NCBI GenBank assembly: GCA_050008495.1
Contig: JBEKMN010000007.1
Location: 16,432-80,431, forward strand
Length of the DNA stretch: 64,000 nt
Source: CAVROP01 sp050008495
Lineage (GTDB): Bacteria; Acidobacteriota; Terriglobia; UBA7540
Direction: 5' to 3'
Position numbers and translations under genes: made by a program. Positions 8,919-16,786 of this stretch are shown here, piece by piece. The notes under the pieces are model-generated. The model had not been told where the DNA came from. It did no database searches and saw only the letters and a list, made by a program, of their open reading frames with translations. Numbering within the stretch: the stretch's first letter is position 1; every line of letters begins with the position of its first letter.

Positions 8919-9917
8919 ATGGCCCAGAATGAATCCTCCGGTCCGCCGGAGACGGCGAACACCTTGAAATCCGAAACCAGCCGCCGGGATTTCCTCAAAG
9001 GGGCTACAACAGTAGCCGTCAGCCTGATGGCTCCGGCCGCGCTGCGCGCCGGACCCGCGGACCTGCTGCCCCTGGTGAGCCTGGGATCGCACCGCGTGTC
9101 GAGGCTGATTGTGGGAAGCAACCCCATGTTCGGCTACTCGCACGTCAACCGGCAATACGACATGCATATGCGGGAGTGGTTCACCGACGAGCGCATCGTC
9201 GCGCTCCTCCAGGACTGCGAGAAAGCAGGCATCAACACCTGGCAGGCCAGCTTCAATTGGGACATGAAACGGATTTTTCCGAAACTTCGTGGCGCGGGAT
9301 GCAATATCCAATTCATCTGCCTCGCGGCCTCCTGGCACTACGACGAAAAGATGGGCCGCACGCCGCAAGAAGTTTTGGATGGCACCATCCAATGCGCGCA
9401 GGCCGCCATGGAATTCAAGCCCATCGGCATTGCCTTCCACGGCCATGCCACGGACCTTCTCTTTCGCGCCGGCAAGATCGACCTGCTCAAGACCTACGTC
9501 GACAAAGTTCACGACCTGGGCGCCGCCGCCGGAATTTCCACCCACAATCCTAAAATCCTCGCTACGCTTCATGAAAAGGGATTTGGCAACGAGTTCTACA
9601 TGGCGGGGCTGCATTACCTCAGCCGCCATCCCGAGGACTGGACCGCGGAGATCGGCACGGTTCCCGTGGATGAGGGTTGGATTGCTTCCGACCCGCCGAA
9701 GATGGCCGCCGCCGTCCGCCAAGTCGATAAGCCGGCGTTGGTCTATAAGGTCCTGAGCGCAGGCCGCAAGTGCAACTCCGAGGACCAGAAGCGCAAGGCA
9801 ATTGCCTGGGCATACCAAAACATCAAGCCGGTCGACGCCACGATCATCGGGCTCTACCCGCGGTACTCGAACCAAGTGGCGGAGACCACTCAGATGGTGC
9901 GCGAAGCTCTCTCCTGA
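8919..9917 (+). CDS. Tat-exported TIM-barrel (aldo/keto-reductase-like) protein
   Basis: 332 residues from ATG 8919, chosen because GAAGGAG lies upstream. The signal region 'TSRRDFLKGATTVAVSLMAP' is a Tat leader. The mature part starts with 'VSLGSHRVSRLIVGSNPMFG', like the first strand of aldo/keto-reductase barrels, and later has 'IGIAFHGHATDLLF', 'AGISTHNPKIL' and 'VDATIIGLYPR' (an end-of-barrel phosphate-loop-like strand). The usual AKR catalytic D-Y-K-H set was not all located, so the reaction is unknown. It starts an apparent operon: the SDR gene begins 9 bp after its stop. Confidence 0.6.
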   Translation: MAQNESSGPPETANTLKSETSRRDFLKGATTVAVSLMAPAALRAGPADLLPLVSLGSHRVSRLIVGSNPMFGYSHVNRQYDMHMREWFTDERIVALLQDCEKAGINTWQASFNWDMKRIFPKLRGAGCNIQFICLAASWHYDEKMGRTPQEVLDGTIQCAQAAMEFKPIGIAFHGHATDLLFRAGKIDLLKTYVDKVHDLGAAAGISTHNPKILATLHEKGFGNEFYMAGLHYLSRHPEDWTAEIGTVPVDEGWIASDPPKMAAAVRQVDKPALVYKVLSAGRKCNSEDQKRKAIAWAYQNIKPVDATIIGLYPRYSNQVAETTQMVREALS

Positions 9918-9926
9918 CGAGGGCAA

Positions 9927-10691
9927 TTGATCCGCTTAGACCACAAAGTCGCGATCGTCACCGGCGCCGCTTCAGGCATTGGAGCCGGGATCGCCGGGCG
10001 GTTCTCTGAGGCGGGCGCGGCGGTGGCCCTATTTGACATCAACGGCGAAGGGGTGCTCGGCATGGAGCGCAAGCTTCGCCAGACCGGGCAGGCCCTCGCG
10101 ATCACGGGGGATGTTAGCCGCGAGGAGGACGTCAAGGGCGCGGTCGAGCAGGCGGTGCGCAGCTTCGGGGGCCTTGATATTCTGGTCAACAACGCAGGCA
10201 TTGAGCTGCCGGGCACAGTCGTTGAAATGACCTCGAACGACTGGGACCGTCAGCTCAACGTGAATCTGAAAGGTGTTTTCCTGTTTTCGAAGTATGCGAT
10301 TCCCCACCTGCGCGGGCGTCAAGGGTCAATCGTGAATATCTCCTCCGTGCACGCCTTCGCATCGTACGAGGGGACCGCGGCCTACGACGCTTCGAAGGCC
10401 GGTATGTTGGGATTAACGCGTGCAATGGCCCTCGACCACGGCCGGGAGGGAATCCGCGTCAACGCCATCTGCCCCGGGTATATCGACACCCCCATGCTGA
10501 TCTCCCCAGGTCACGCCCAACCCGACACTGCTGCAGCCATGCGGCAGATTCTCGGTGTTCATCCTCTGGGCCGCATTGGTACGCCTCGCGACGTGGCCGA
10601 TGCAGCGCTGTTTCTCGCTTCAGACGCGGCCTCCTTCATATCAGGATCCGTCCTTGTAGTAGACGGCGCGATGACCGCCGCCGGGCACTAG
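9927..10691 (+). CDS. SDR-family oxidoreductase
   Basis: 254 residues of a classical short-chain dehydrogenase. It starts at TTG 9927, with GACGAGGG just upstream; no ATG is suitable. Seen are the cofactor loop 'TGAASGIGAGIAG' (about 11-23), 'NNAG', the catalytic Ser in 'IVNISSVHAF', and Tyr/Lys in 'AAYDASKAG'. The C-terminal 'GSVLVVDGAMTA' is the usual SDR ending. It probably oxidises or reduces a sugar or sugar acid with NAD(P). It is tightly packed between a Tat TIM-barrel gene and a glycosidase-like gene, so all three should be co-transcribed. It has no export signal, in contrast to its neighbours. Confidence 0.88.
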   Translation: MIRLDHKVAIVTGAASGIGAGIAGRFSEAGAAVALFDINGEGVLGMERKLRQTGQALAITGDVSREEDVKGAVEQAVRSFGGLDILVNNAGIELPGTVVEMTSNDWDRQLNVNLKGVFLFSKYAIPHLRGRQGSIVNISSVHAFASYEGTAAYDASKAGMLGLTRAMALDHGREGIRVNAICPGYIDTPMLISPGHAQPDTAAAMRQILGVHPLGRIGTPRDVADAALFLASDAASFISGSVLVVDGAMTAAGH

Positions 10692-10693
10692 CT

Positions 10694-13270
10694 ATGTCCG
10701 TAGCCGAGGGTCAAGGCAAGGACTTAATGGACCGCCGGGGCTTTCTTAAACGCAGCGGAGCATCAGCCTGCTTCGCAAGCGGGCTTCACCTTCCCAGGAC
10801 TGGTCCGTTCGATCACGCGGTAAGCCAGGGGGCTGGAGCGGCAGCAGGCGGCCGCGAAACAGCGCTGGACTTGAGCCGCGCGGTCATCGTCCAACCTCCA
10901 GGCCTTTCTCGTCGCGAACAAAAAGCGGTCTCAGTACTCATCGAAGAGGTCGGGAAACGAACCGGGATCGAATGGCAGGTCGTCAACTCCTGGCCGGGCT
11001 CCGCCCCTGCCATCATGGTTGGACAAGCCGGTGCTCTTCAAAGCCTTCAGCCGCAGTTTTTCGAAAGCCTCTTTCCGCATCCGCCGGCCTTGCGCGCCGA
11101 GGGTTTTGCGCTGCGGGCTCAGGCCGAGGCCGGCGTGCCGGGCGTGGCCGTTTTGGGCGCCGATGAGCGCGGCGTGCTGTTCGGCGTGGGGGGTCTGCTG
11201 CGCGCGCTGCGCATGGCAAAGGGGAAGGTCACGATCCCGAGCCCGTTGAACGTTGCCACCAGCCCGAAATATCCGCTGCGCGGGCACCAGTTGGGGTACC
11301 GGCCCAAGACCAATTCCTACGACGGCTGGACCGTTTCCGTGTGGGACCAATACATTCGCGACCTGGCCGTCTTCGGGACAAACGCCATCGAGTTGATTCC
11401 TCCGCGCTCCGACGACGCGCCTGACAGTCCTCATTTCCCTCTCCCGCCCATGCCGATGATGATCGAGATGTCCCGCCTTGCGGACGAGTACGGGTTGGAC
11501 GTCTGGATCTGGTATCCCGCTATGGACGCGAACTACGCTGATCCAAAAACCGTCGAGTTTGCGCTGAACGAATGGGGGCAGGTCTTCCGCGCGCTGCCGC
11601 GCATCGACGCGGTATTCGTCCCAGGTGGCGACCCGGGCCACACGCGGCCCAAATACTTGCTGGCGCTCTTGCAGAAACAAGCAGAAAACCTGCACCGATA
11701 TCATCCCAAGGGAAAAGTCTGGATTTCTCCTCAGTCGTTTAATCGAGAATGGACGAACGAGTTTTACCAGATCCTCGAGAGAGACCAGCCCTCCTGGCTC
11801 GGAGGAGTCGTGTACGGACCGCAGAACTGCGATGACCTGCCGGCGTTGCGCAAGCAGATTCCGCGGCAATACCCCATCCGGCTCTATCCGGACATTACCC
11901 ATAGCGTCGAGTGCCAGTTTCCCGTTCCGGACTGGGACACGGCGTATGCTTACACGGAGGGCCGCGAGGTCATCAACCCCCGGCCCGAGGGCTCGGCGAA
12001 CATTCTGCGCCGCTATGCCCCCTATTCCATCGGTTTTCTCAGTTACTCCGAGGGCTGCAACGACGACGTCAACAAGATCGTTTGGAGCGCCCTGGCCTGG
12101 GATCCGGAAGCAAAAGTTGTCGATGTGTTGCGTGAGTATAGCCGCTATTTCGTTGGCGAGAAGTGTGCCGAGGGCTTTGCGCAGGGCTTGCTCAGCCTGG
12201 AGCGGAATTGGCAGGGACCCTTGCTCACGAACCAGGATGTTGACGCCACCTTGCGGCAGTTTCAGACGATGGAGGACTCTGCCTCGCCTCAGGACCTGTT
12301 GAATTGGCGATTCCAGCAAGCGCTCTACCGGACGTACTACGATGCGTACGCCAGGCGGCGGTTGCTGCATGAAACCGAGCTCGAAAACCGGGTTACCAGC
12401 AAACTGGAAGAAATTCGGCGCCTTGGCATTCGCCCCGCTCCTCTCGATATCGACCCCGGAGAACCCAGTCGCCGCACGAGTGAACACGATGTTTCTGCCA
12501 TCCTGTTGGAAGCGGAAGGTATCGTCGAAACGGGGTTGTCCAATTCGCCGGCCGAGGATTTGAGAACCAGGATTCTGGAGCTGGGAGCGGCCCTCTTTCA
12601 GAGCATCCGCATGCAGCTATCGGTGGAGCGATACCAGGCGGAGGCTGTCTCGCGGGGCGCCAATCTCGACACGCTCGATGCGCCCATCAGCAACCTCCCC
12701 TGGCTGCGGTGGAAGATCAAGCAGATTCGCGTGCTCGCGTCTGAACAAGCGCAAATGACGGCCATTGAGGAAATCCTGAATTGGTCGAATCCGGGTCCGG
12801 GAGGGTTCTACGACGACTTGGGCGATCTCACACGCCAGCCGCACTTGGTGCGTGGCCCGGGTGGGGTCGAAGACCCGGAGTTTCGCGCCTCGTCGCTCGT
12901 CGGGTTTGATTACCCCGATGAGTTTGGAGATCAGGTGCCCGTTTCCTCGAAGCGATGGGCGGAGTCGCTGTTTGATACACCATTGGAGCTTCGCTACACC
13001 GGCCTCGATCCGCGCGGGCGATACAAAGTCCGAGTGGTGTACTCAGGCGACGAACGCGCGGCGGTCATCCGCATGAGTTGCAATGAAAACCGGGAGATTC
13101 ATCCTTTCCTGCACAAGCCCTGGCCGCCTCGCCCGCTCGAGTTCGACATTCCCGCCGAAGCCACCTCGAGCGGCGAGTTGAGCCTGATCTGGAACCGTGA
13201 ACCCGGCTTGGGCGGCAATGGCCGGGGCTGCCAGGTCGCCGAAGTGTGGCTGATTCGCAAGCAACTGTAG
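10694..13270 (+). CDS. Tat-exported glycoside-hydrolase-like protein (GH67/GH20-type N-domain)
   Basis: 858 residues from ATG 10694, two bases after the SDR stop. An inner ATG at 10727 (MDRRGFLKRSG, preceded by AGGCAAGG) is a strong alternative. The Tat motif RRGFLKR is followed by a hexosaminidase/alpha-glucuronidase-like N-domain ('LSRAVIVQPPGLSRREQKAV', 'LLRALRMAKGKVTIP', 'LRGHQLGYRPKTNSYDGWTV'). A TIM barrel with 'LDVWIWYPAMDANYAD', 'IDAVFVPGGDPGHTRP' and 'GKVWISPQSFN' comes next, and a long helical C-terminal part. The closest match I can suggest is an alpha-glucuronidase-like (GH67) or uncharacterised glycosidase. No catalytic pair is assigned. Confidence 0.55.
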   Translation: MSVAEGQGKDLMDRRGFLKRSGASACFASGLHLPRTGPFDHAVSQGAGAAAGGRETALDLSRAVIVQPPGLSRREQKAVSVLIEEVGKRTGIEWQVVNSWPGSAPAIMVGQAGALQSLQPQFFESLFPHPPALRAEGFALRAQAEAGVPGVAVLGADERGVLFGVGGLLRALRMAKGKVTIPSPLNVATSPKYPLRGHQLGYRPKTNSYDGWTVSVWDQYIRDLAVFGTNAIELIPPRSDDAPDSPHFPLPPMPMMIEMSRLADEYGLDVWIWYPAMDANYADPKTVEFALNEWGQVFRALPRIDAVFVPGGDPGHTRPKYLLALLQKQAENLHRYHPKGKVWISPQSFNREWTNEFYQILERDQPSWLGGVVYGPQNCDDLPALRKQIPRQYPIRLYPDITHSVECQFPVPDWDTAYAYTEGREVINPRPEGSANILRRYAPYSIGFLSYSEGCNDDVNKIVWSALAWDPEAKVVDVLREYSRYFVGEKCAEGFAQGLLSLERNWQGPLLTNQDVDATLRQFQTMEDSASPQDLLNWRFQQALYRTYYDAYARRRLLHETELENRVTSKLEEIRRLGIRPAPLDIDPGEPSRRTSEHDVSAILLEAEGIVETGLSNSPAEDLRTRILELGAALFQSIRMQLSVERYQAEAVSRGANLDTLDAPISNLPWLRWKIKQIRVLASEQAQMTAIEEILNWSNPGPGGFYDDLGDLTRQPHLVRGPGGVEDPEFRASSLVGFDYPDEFGDQVPVSSKRWAESLFDTPLELRYTGLDPRGRYKVRVVYSGDERAAVIRMSCNENREIHPFLHKPWPPRPLEFDIPAEATSSGELSLIWNREPGLGGNGRGCQVAEVWLIRKQL

Positions 13271-13453
13271 GTGACAGGCTGAAGCGTTTCTGGCAGCTAT
13301 CGTGTCAGCGGCTAGTTTTCCGCCTCGCGCGAGCGTGTCGCAGTCAAGGCGCTGCCACAGGCTGATTGCAGGCTACGGACTAAACGGGGGACACTTCGAG
13401 CCAGTTCAGGGAAGAGGTTATAAGGACATCCGGAAAGAAGCAGCCAGACAGCC
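13271..13453. other. Convergent intergenic gap, no clear feature
   Basis: 183 bp between the ends of the glycosidase-like gene and carD. I see no strong hairpin with a T-run and no gene-like frame. Confidence 0.4.
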
Positions 13454-13963
13454 TTAGCTCGGAAGAGGTGCTCTCAGATTCGACTTATTGAGGGCGCGCA
13501 CGAGTTGGCCTTCCACGGTCTCCTTCGAGGTCCCTCGCACCACCGCAATCTCATCCACAAGAAGTTGCCAGGCGCGATCCATCATCTTTTTCTCGCGAAA
13601 AGACAGAGGCTTGACCTGGTTTAGGATGATGAGAGTCTTTAGGACTTCGGCCACTTGTTGGAGCGAGCCATTTCGCATCTTTTCGGAATTCTCCTTGAAG
13701 CGGCCCTTCCAGTCTTGAGCTGCCTTACTCTGTCCCTTCTGCAAGTAATCAACGATGCTGCTGATTTCACTGGTCCTGGTCACCCTGCGCAGGCCCACGT
13801 TGACCACGCTGCTGATCGGAACAATCACCCGCATACTGCCCGACGCAAGCCGCAGAAGATAAAACATTTCGGGCTGCCCCGTCAGGTTGCGGGTGGAAAT
13901 TTGCTCGACGATACCCACCCCTTGGTTCGGATAGACAACCTTATCGCCTATCTCAAAAGACAT
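13454..13963 (-). CDS. carD: CarD-family transcriptional regulator
   Basis: 169 residues from ATG 13963, which has GAGGGAAATC immediately upstream. A start 11 codons earlier is less likely. The N-terminal Tudor-like RNAP-interacting domain is clear: 'FEIGDKVVYPNQGVGIVEQI' (residues 3-22), then 'YLLRLASGSMRVIVPIS'. The helical DNA-binding part includes 'KAAQDWKGRFKENSEKMRNG', with the conserved W that wedges into the -10 upstream edge, and 'LSFREKKMMDRAWQLLVDEI'. Known CarD/CdnL proteins bind the RNA polymerase beta subunit and stabilise open complexes. It is a single gene with no operon partner. Confidence 0.93.
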   Translation of the reverse strand: MSFEIGDKVVYPNQGVGIVEQISTRNLTGQPEMFYLLRLASGSMRVIVPISSVVNVGLRRVTRTSEISSIVDYLQKGQSKAAQDWKGRFKENSEKMRNGSLQQVAEVLKTLIILNQVKPLSFREKKMMDRAWQLLVDEIAVVRGTSKETVEGQLVRALNKSNLRAPLPS

Positions 13964-14165
13964 GATTTCCCTCGATTGTAATTCGAAAGAATGCAAGAGC
14001 CAACCCTATAGACTAGCTCTCTCGTACTAGAAAGTCAATAGCCATCCCCTTCCAGGCTACAATATGTCACGTAGTCGTGCCGACCTCACGCCGGACTCGG
14101 CAAGCGCCAGCCTAACCAGGGTGCGGAAAAACGCCCGCACGCTCTCACTCTGAGCAAAACGAGGA

Positions 14166-14213
14166 CCGATTTCGGGTCCGATTGAGATCGGACCTTCGGG
14201 CTCCGGAAATCGG
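14166..14213. promoter_or_regulatory. Nested dyad upstream of metallophosphoesterase
   Basis: GGTCCGAT-TGAG-ATCGGACC (14175-14194) is a perfect 8-bp stem, enclosed by outer arms CCGATTTC (14166-14173) and GAAATCGG (14206-14213). It lies in the 420-bp gap between divergent carD and the phosphoesterase gene. It could be an operator or an RNA structure; no ligand or factor is suggested by the sequence. Confidence 0.5.
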
Positions 14214-14384
14214 GTAGTCTTGGCAGTTGTGATTTCAATGATCTGCAGCGATCCTCCCTCCCCTGCGCACCCCGGACCACAGCCTAAGACGTTCATTCCG
14301 CAGCATTTAAAGTCCAGCGCCAGGGGTCTAATTCAGGTGGGTATCGACCACCCCTTCAAACTCCACAATTCCAGGGGGAAAGCA

Positions 14385-15803
14385 ATGTATACTAAAGGGG
14401 AAGGGACGTGGGTCCGAGTTCATATGTGGCAGGGTTTTCTGATCGGCAGCGCTGGTGTCTTGATTCTCGTTGCCAGCCAGATTTTTTGGGTCAAGCAGTT
14501 TCGAAGTTGGGCGACTTCCTTTATTCCCAGCTCGCTTTGGCGCCGCCGTGTCGTCGTGGCGGCTTTGGTGGCTTATGTCCTGTTGTTATCCTATAACCTC
14601 CTGCCATCCTGGATCATATTCATTCTCAACAGGATTTCGATGATGGGCGGGGGGGGCCGAAGCACAGGGGCGACGGATCTGACGGTGCGCGGGGCTCTGC
14701 ACCAGGCGCATTTTTGGGGTTGGATCCGTGGTGCTGCGCGAAGCGCCGAACCCACGCATCTTACCTTGCGCGCCGCCCTGCTCCAGGCGCCCTTCGAATG
14801 GTGGATTTTTTGCTCCTTATTGGGGTTTTTAATCGCCGTCGTTTTGGGGTTGGGGGACCGAATCGCCTTGGGCGCGCGCTGGCTGTACCGGAGGGTCGCG
14901 AGGGCGGGCCGTGCCGTGCCGCTCCCCAGTCCAGTATCGCTGGCTCGGCGCCGCTTCCTCGAGAGAACGGCCGTGGCGATGAGTACGGCCCCCTTTGTGG
15001 CGGGCGCTTATGGAATGTTCTACGAACGCCTGAACCTCGAAATCTCTCATCGGCGAATCAAAATTCCGCGATTACCGCGAGCCTTCGAGGGTTTCCGGAT
15101 CGTCCAACTCTCAGATATTCACATCGGCGCGTTCATGCCCGCTGATGAGATTCGACGCTACGTGGGGATCGCCAACGGCCTCAAGCCGGACTTGGCTGCA
15201 CTCACCGGCGACTTTGTCACTTGGGACCCGTCCACTCAATCCGCAGTTGTGGATGTGCTGGCGGGGATCAAGGCTCCCTTCGGCGCGTATGGCTGTCTCG
15301 GCAATCATGAGATGTGGGCGAAAGTGGAGGATTCCATCACGCACCTTTTCGCCCTGCGGGGAATTCGTATCCTGCGGCGCGAGCGGGCTTTAATCACGTC
15401 CGGGAGTGAATTCATCAACCTGCTGGGAGTGGATTACGAGTCGAACGCCCGCATGGGACCAAGCAACCAGCGCCTTGTGCGCGAATACCTTCTGGGCGTG
15501 GACCGTCTGATGGCTCCCGGCACGGCCAACATTCTGCTCAGCCACAACCCCAACACCTTCGACCGCGCGGCCCAGTATGGAATCGACCTCAGCCTGGCCG
15601 GGCACACTCACGGAGGCCAGGTCACGCTTGAGTTCATCAGCCCCGAGCTTTCGCCCAGCCGCCTCATCACATCCTACGTTCGGGGATGGTTCGAGAAACC
15701 CGGGGGCCAACTCTATGTTAATCGAGGCATCGGAACCATCGGCGTGCCTATTCGGTTCGATGCTCCTCCTGAAATATCCGTGTTCGAATTATCCCGCTCC
15801 TAA
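14385..15803 (+). CDS. Membrane-anchored metallophosphoesterase
   Basis: 472 residues starting at ATG 14385 (preceded by AGGGGGAAAGCA). Three hydrophobic segments come first ('FLIGSAGVLILVASQIFWV', 'VVVAALVAYVLLLSY', 'IFCSLLGFLIAVVLGLG'). A Tat-like 'ARRRFLERTAVAMS' around residues 190-203 follows, and then the calcineurin-like catalytic domain: 'QLSDIHIG' (DxH), 'LTGDFVTW' (GD), 'GCLGNHEMW' (GNHE), 'ILLSHNP' and 'AGHTHGGQ' (GHTH). All five metal-site blocks are intact, so it is probably active at the membrane. Related proteins hydrolyse phosphoesters of lipids or nucleotides (UDP-2,3-diacylglucosamine-like). Between helices 2 and 3 there is an internal duplication of about 18 residues. Confidence 0.88.
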   Translation: MYTKGEGTWVRVHMWQGFLIGSAGVLILVASQIFWVKQFRSWATSFIPSSLWRRRVVVAALVAYVLLLSYNLLPSWIIFILNRISMMGGGGRSTGATDLTVRGALHQAHFWGWIRGAARSAEPTHLTLRAALLQAPFEWWIFCSLLGFLIAVVLGLGDRIALGARWLYRRVARAGRAVPLPSPVSLARRRFLERTAVAMSTAPFVAGAYGMFYERLNLEISHRRIKIPRLPRAFEGFRIVQLSDIHIGAFMPADEIRRYVGIANGLKPDLAALTGDFVTWDPSTQSAVVDVLAGIKAPFGAYGCLGNHEMWAKVEDSITHLFALRGIRILRRERALITSGSEFINLLGVDYESNARMGPSNQRLVREYLLGVDRLMAPGTANILLSHNPNTFDRAAQYGIDLSLAGHTHGGQVTLEFISPELSPSRLITSYVRGWFEKPGGQLYVNRGIGTIGVPIRFDAPPEISVFELSRS

Positions 15804-15825
15804 GAACCTGCAGGAGGAAACCAAG

Positions 15826-16563
15826 ATGGAAAAACCCGCAACCAGGCTAGCCTTTTTTCTGGTCCTTCTTCCGCTCCTTGCCGTAACCGCCTGCAATACC
15901 GGGGATTGGGATGCCGGCCCGCCTCAGACGGAATCCCGCAACGTTAAGCTGGGCGAAGCGAAGTCAGCGCGAGTGGAAATCGAGATGCCCGCCGGCGAGC
16001 TGAGCGTTGGCCCCGGCGCACAGGAACTGCTCGAGGCCGACTTCACCTACAACAGCCGGTACGCAAAACCTTCGGTGGAATACAACGTAAGCGAGGGTCA
16101 GGGCCGGCTGTCGATCCGGCAGTCGGAATCATCCCACGGCCACGGAGGCGGTCACAACAGGTGGGATCTGCACCTCAATAATAAGGTGCCCATGCAACTC
16201 GAAGTGAACCAAGGCGCAGGGCGGGCCAATCTCACGCTGGGAGGCCTTGCGCTTAGCAGACTGGACCTCCACATCGGAGCGGGCGAGACTACCGTGGACC
16301 TGACTGGCGACTGGAAAAATGACCTCACTGCCAACATTCAGGGCGGAGTGGGCAAGGCAACCATCCGGCTCCCCAGTGATGTTGGCGTGCGGGCCAGCGC
16401 ACAAGGCGGTATCGGAGCCGTTCACGTTCAGGGCCTGAAGAAGGATGGCGATGCCTACGTCAACGAAGTCTATGGGAAGTCGCCGGTCACCGTGAATGTG
16501 CGGGTTGAGGGCGGGGTTGGCGAAATCGACCTGGAACTCGGCGAGGCCCCGCCCTCCGTCTGA
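15826..16563 (+). CDS. Toast-rack (DUF2154-type) lipoprotein
   Basis: 245 residues from ATG 15826, with a strong CAGGAGGAAACC RBS, 22 bp after the phosphoesterase stop. The signal 'FFLVLLPLLAVTACNTG' has a lipobox (AVTAC), so the mature protein would be lipid-anchored at Cys. The rest is beta-rich with repeated glycine-ended strands: 'VEIEMPAGELSVGPGA', 'MQLEVNQGAGRANLTLGGL', 'LDLHIGAGETTVDLTG' and 'NIQGGVGKATIRLPSDVGV'. That pattern is typical of the toast_rack/LiaF-like N-terminal domain. Its role is probably envelope-stress related, by analogy only. A His/Gly patch (HGHGGGHNRW) may bind metal. Confidence 0.8.
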   Translation: MEKPATRLAFFLVLLPLLAVTACNTGDWDAGPPQTESRNVKLGEAKSARVEIEMPAGELSVGPGAQELLEADFTYNSRYAKPSVEYNVSEGQGRLSIRQSESSHGHGGGHNRWDLHLNNKVPMQLEVNQGAGRANLTLGGLALSRLDLHIGAGETTVDLTGDWKNDLTANIQGGVGKATIRLPSDVGVRASAQGGIGAVHVQGLKKDGDAYVNEVYGKSPVTVNVRVEGGVGEIDLELGEAPPSV

Positions 16564-16588
16564 AAACTCCAGATCTCGAGGTGAAGTC

Positions 16589-16738
16589 ATGAAGGTTTTT
16601 GATCCGGTCTGCAAAATGACCCTCGATTCCGAAAAGGCGGCGGCCACCAGCGAATACAAGGGGCAAACGATATACTTCTGCGCCAAGGGTTGCAAAGCGA
16701 AATTCGATCAGGATCCGGAGAAATACGTTGGAAAGTAG
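16589..16738 (+). CDS. YHS-domain small metal-binding protein
   Basis: 49 residues, complete, from ATG 16589 with CGAGGTGA upstream. 'FDPVCKMTLDSEKAA' and 'TIYFCAKGCKAKFDQDPEKY' make a full YHS domain, with Cys8, Cys31 and Cys35 as metal ligands. YHS domains are common in copper/heavy-metal handling proteins and as stand-alone proteins. It follows the lipoprotein by 25 bp and is likely in the same transcript, so a joint role in envelope metal handling is possible but unproven. Confidence 0.88.
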   Translation: MKVFDPVCKMTLDSEKAAATSEYKGQTIYFCAKGCKAKFDQDPEKYVGK

Positions 16739-16786
16739 GCGCGTGCGCTCTCGCTTTCAAACCCTTATCCGCTGGAGTGTCTAAGA

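Noticed and set aside
8025..9926. 633-codon open frame on the minus strand
   Set aside because: It lies opposite the ADOP permease end and the Tat TIM-barrel gene, has no recognisable domain, and is rich in H/R/G residues as expected for antisense of G+C-rich genes.
10931..12487. 518-codon open frame on the minus strand
   Set aside because: Antisense of the glycosidase-like gene; no motif, no RBS.
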